Origin: Anseranas semipalmata
Taxonomy: Eukaryota; Chordata; Aves; Anseriformes; Anseranatidae
DNA: 64,000 bases
Assembly: GCA_013399115.1 (NCBI GenBank)
Contig: VXAA01003259.1
Location: forward strand, 347,618-411,617
Direction of reading: 5' to 3'
Made by a program: the position numbers and the translations under genes. Below, piece after piece: positions 62,028-64,000 of this stretch (position 1 is the stretch's first letter; every line of letters begins with the position of its first letter). The notes beneath the pieces were generated by a model. It saw only the letters and a list, made by a program, of their open reading frames with translations. It made no database searches and had not been told where the DNA came from.

Positions 62028-64000
62028 GTAAGCTGAGCCATCTACAGCAGTAAGTCTACAAAGGAACACATCAAATCTACAATCACAAAAAGACTGACCA
62101 AGTAGCACACAGGTAGGAGGATCTCTAACAGCTCACTGATAAGGTAAACACCAACAAACAAACAGGTACTACATAAACACAAGCTTACGCACTGTTACAC
62201 TTTCAAAATGCAAAAACTTATCTGTCAGAAGTGATAATGAACTATACAAAATATACATAAAGGTATACTGTAAACAAATAGCTAGATGTGCTTTAAAGGA
62301 AACAAGAGGATAGTTAAAAAATGCAGAAGACTGTAAACTAGGAAATATCTCCCAGACAGAAATGTTATATTGAAGTGCATTAGCGTTCATTTGCAATAAC
62401 TGCCAAAGCACAGATAAACTGTAAATGTTGAGACCATTTTCTCTTCAAAACTGCTCAAAAATATTACCCATCACTCACTAGCTCCTCTGCAAATGCATTA
62501 AAGGCAGTATGAACGTTCTAGTGTCACATGAAAAATCAGAAGTTGTCGTTTGCGATTTTCTTTTCATGACAGGTTTGTTGTAATCCAACTCAACTCATTA
62601 GTGTAATAAAGCTTCTCCCAGAGGGAAATGAATTCTGCATACTATCAGTTGTCATACAAACCTGCAAGTCAAGATTATACTGTGCTTTTAAGAACAAATT
62701 TCTAGCTTTTGGGACAGAAAGACAATCCGTAAGCCCCAGTGAAACAGGTAGGGGCCTAGGCCTAGTTTAGATACATAAAACAGAAATAAGCAAACCCACC
62801 ATTCTGTTGATCCCAATCATTTAAAAACAGGCAACTGCAAAGATATTTTGTAGTGCTCCTGTACATGTTTCAAATTTTACCTTTCATCCTTCAAAACAAA
62901 CTAAATACCTCCACACTAAAATGATCAAAGTCTACATGTTCCACAGTATACAAAATTTAAATAAGGCTTAGCAAAAGTAAAAAGACAGTCACATTCTAGC
63001 ACCAAATAGCTCCAACAGGTTCCTTTGTTACAAAATGCTTCTTTTACAATTACAGTATTTTCTTTTTTTTGCATACAAATAAAAAGATTACGTTATGAAA
63101 TGTATGGAGCTACTCAATGCATTTAGAAATGAATGTGAAACCCAGAATTTCTTGCTAAAAACAGCAAGTTAAAGTCTACAACATAAGGCCCCAACTATGT
63201 ATTAAAATGTATCGGATGTCCTGAACTTTTTCGAAGATATGATACTGGAACTGCTTTTTTTTTTTTTCTTTTTACCTTAATTGCCATAAAATAGAAAAAA
63301 AGCTACAGCTGTATGAAGCTAATTATGCAGGCCTATATGCCATGATAATACGTATTCTCTAAATTTGTCAAAAAACAGGATGAATATAATGGTACTGCAA
63401 GTCATGTGCTTATACTTGAGCCTCACACTGTAAGGGCCTGAATTTAAAAAAGCTCAAGGAAACCAAGAGAGGGTTGCAGCAGAAACCAAAGACACGGTGT
63501 GTGCTTCAGAGTCTCAGCCTTGTCTGAAGTGAAGGTCACAGAATACGCTCCCAACAGACAAGACCAGAACAACCATTCCACCAGAGAACACAACTCTTCC
63601 TGGGACGCCATGATAGCCAAGCTGTCTTCCCTTAGCTTTAATTTAACACCCACTCTACCAGGCAGGCTTTGTGCAGTAGGGAGATGCAGTTAGATCTTGT
63701 GTTAGATCTGGTGAAGCAGTTAGCCAGATACACTACTATCAAAATCTGATTACTAAAAATACATGTAAAAATTCACAATAAGTCACCATATTTATTCTTT
63801 TCTTGTATTTTTACTTCTAGCTAGGATTTTTAGTAAGTAAAAATGTGGCATATTTTTATCTTCCAGTCAGAACAATGCTTGTGCATATCCCTGCCACATC
63901 TGAGTTTTAGTAATTCAGTTTCATATTTGAGTATGGCAAATAAGTGGCAAAGCAACTATCTTTAAAAAAGGGGAGAGTAAACAATGCAATCAGCAGCAAA

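Larger units (their letters stand above)
61786..64000 (-). other. Candidate 3' UTR of a minus-strand gene, probably MAST4 (partial)
   Basis: This 2.2-kb stretch is AT-rich and has no frame above about 80 codons and no recognised transposon. It continues past the right edge. In human the kinase gene MAST4 lies next to CD180 and the two are transcribed towards each other. The same arrangement would place the MAST4 3' end here on the minus strand. A long 3' UTR would fit. No MAST4 coding exon is in the window, so the identity rests on synteny and the polyadenylation signals only. Ordinary intergenic DNA is the alternative. Confidence 0.4.

Noticed and set aside
1..64000. CRISPR arrays, operons, prophage or plasmid features
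   Set aside because: The window is vertebrate DNA with spliced genes and CR1 repeats. No regularly spaced direct repeats or prokaryotic gene arrangement occur.

Overview
The window is a piece of a bird nuclear genome. Its interspersed repeats are CR1 non-LTR retrotransposons, both young and very old. They carry the avian CR1 3' tail and CR1 ORF2 C-terminal reading frames. The one clear gene is a vertebrate CD180 (RP105) orthologue with bird-like compact introns. No bacterial, viral or organellar gene is visible. In chicken this locus is, to my knowledge, on chromosome Z. The species cannot be fixed from the sequence alone.

Layout: positions 1 to about 53,100 (83% of the window) hold no protein-coding gene that I can support. 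In human, CD180 is flanked on its 5' side by a gene desert reaching towards PIK3R1, and this stretch fits the avian equivalent. It contains an old L3/CR1-like LINE (4.78-5.97 kb) with a second fragment (6.01-6.31 kb), a CR1 3' end (8.35-8.63 kb, minus), an L3/CR1-like fragment (14.54-14.87 kb, minus), a CR1 3' end (35.98-36.40 kb, minus), an old CR1 of nearly 1 kb (38.60-39.56 kb, minus), several microsatellites, a G-tract beside an assembly gap, and two small CpG-rich islets (45.8-46.05 and 47.69-47.95 kb). From about 45 kb rightwards the DNA becomes GC-richer.

CD180 lies on the plus strand from 53,334 to 58,214. It has three coding exons: 53334-53423, 55642-55808 and 56489-58214. Together they give a 660-residue protein with a signal peptide, roughly 21 leucine-rich repeats, a C-terminal LRR cap, one membrane helix and a seven-residue tail without a TIR domain. 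Human CD180 is 661 residues. A TATA-like element and a PU.1-type ETS site lie just upstream. The 5' leader is open in frame with the coding sequence and has two upstream in-frame ATGs.

The 3.4 kb to the right of CD180 contain a small GC-rich tandem repeat and a comparatively fresh CR1 3' end (60.8-61.28 kb, plus) with an intact C-terminal reading frame. From about 61.8 kb to the right edge the AT-rich, gene-free sequence has minus-strand AATAAA signals at its left end. By synteny with human (MAST4 converges on CD180) I infer that this is the 3' UTR of MAST4 on the minus strand. No MAST4 coding sequence is inside the window, so this remains an inference.

I found no undescribed system. The best leads are the in-frame open CD180 leader, the inferred convergent MAST4 3' UTR, and the orphan CpG islets in the desert.
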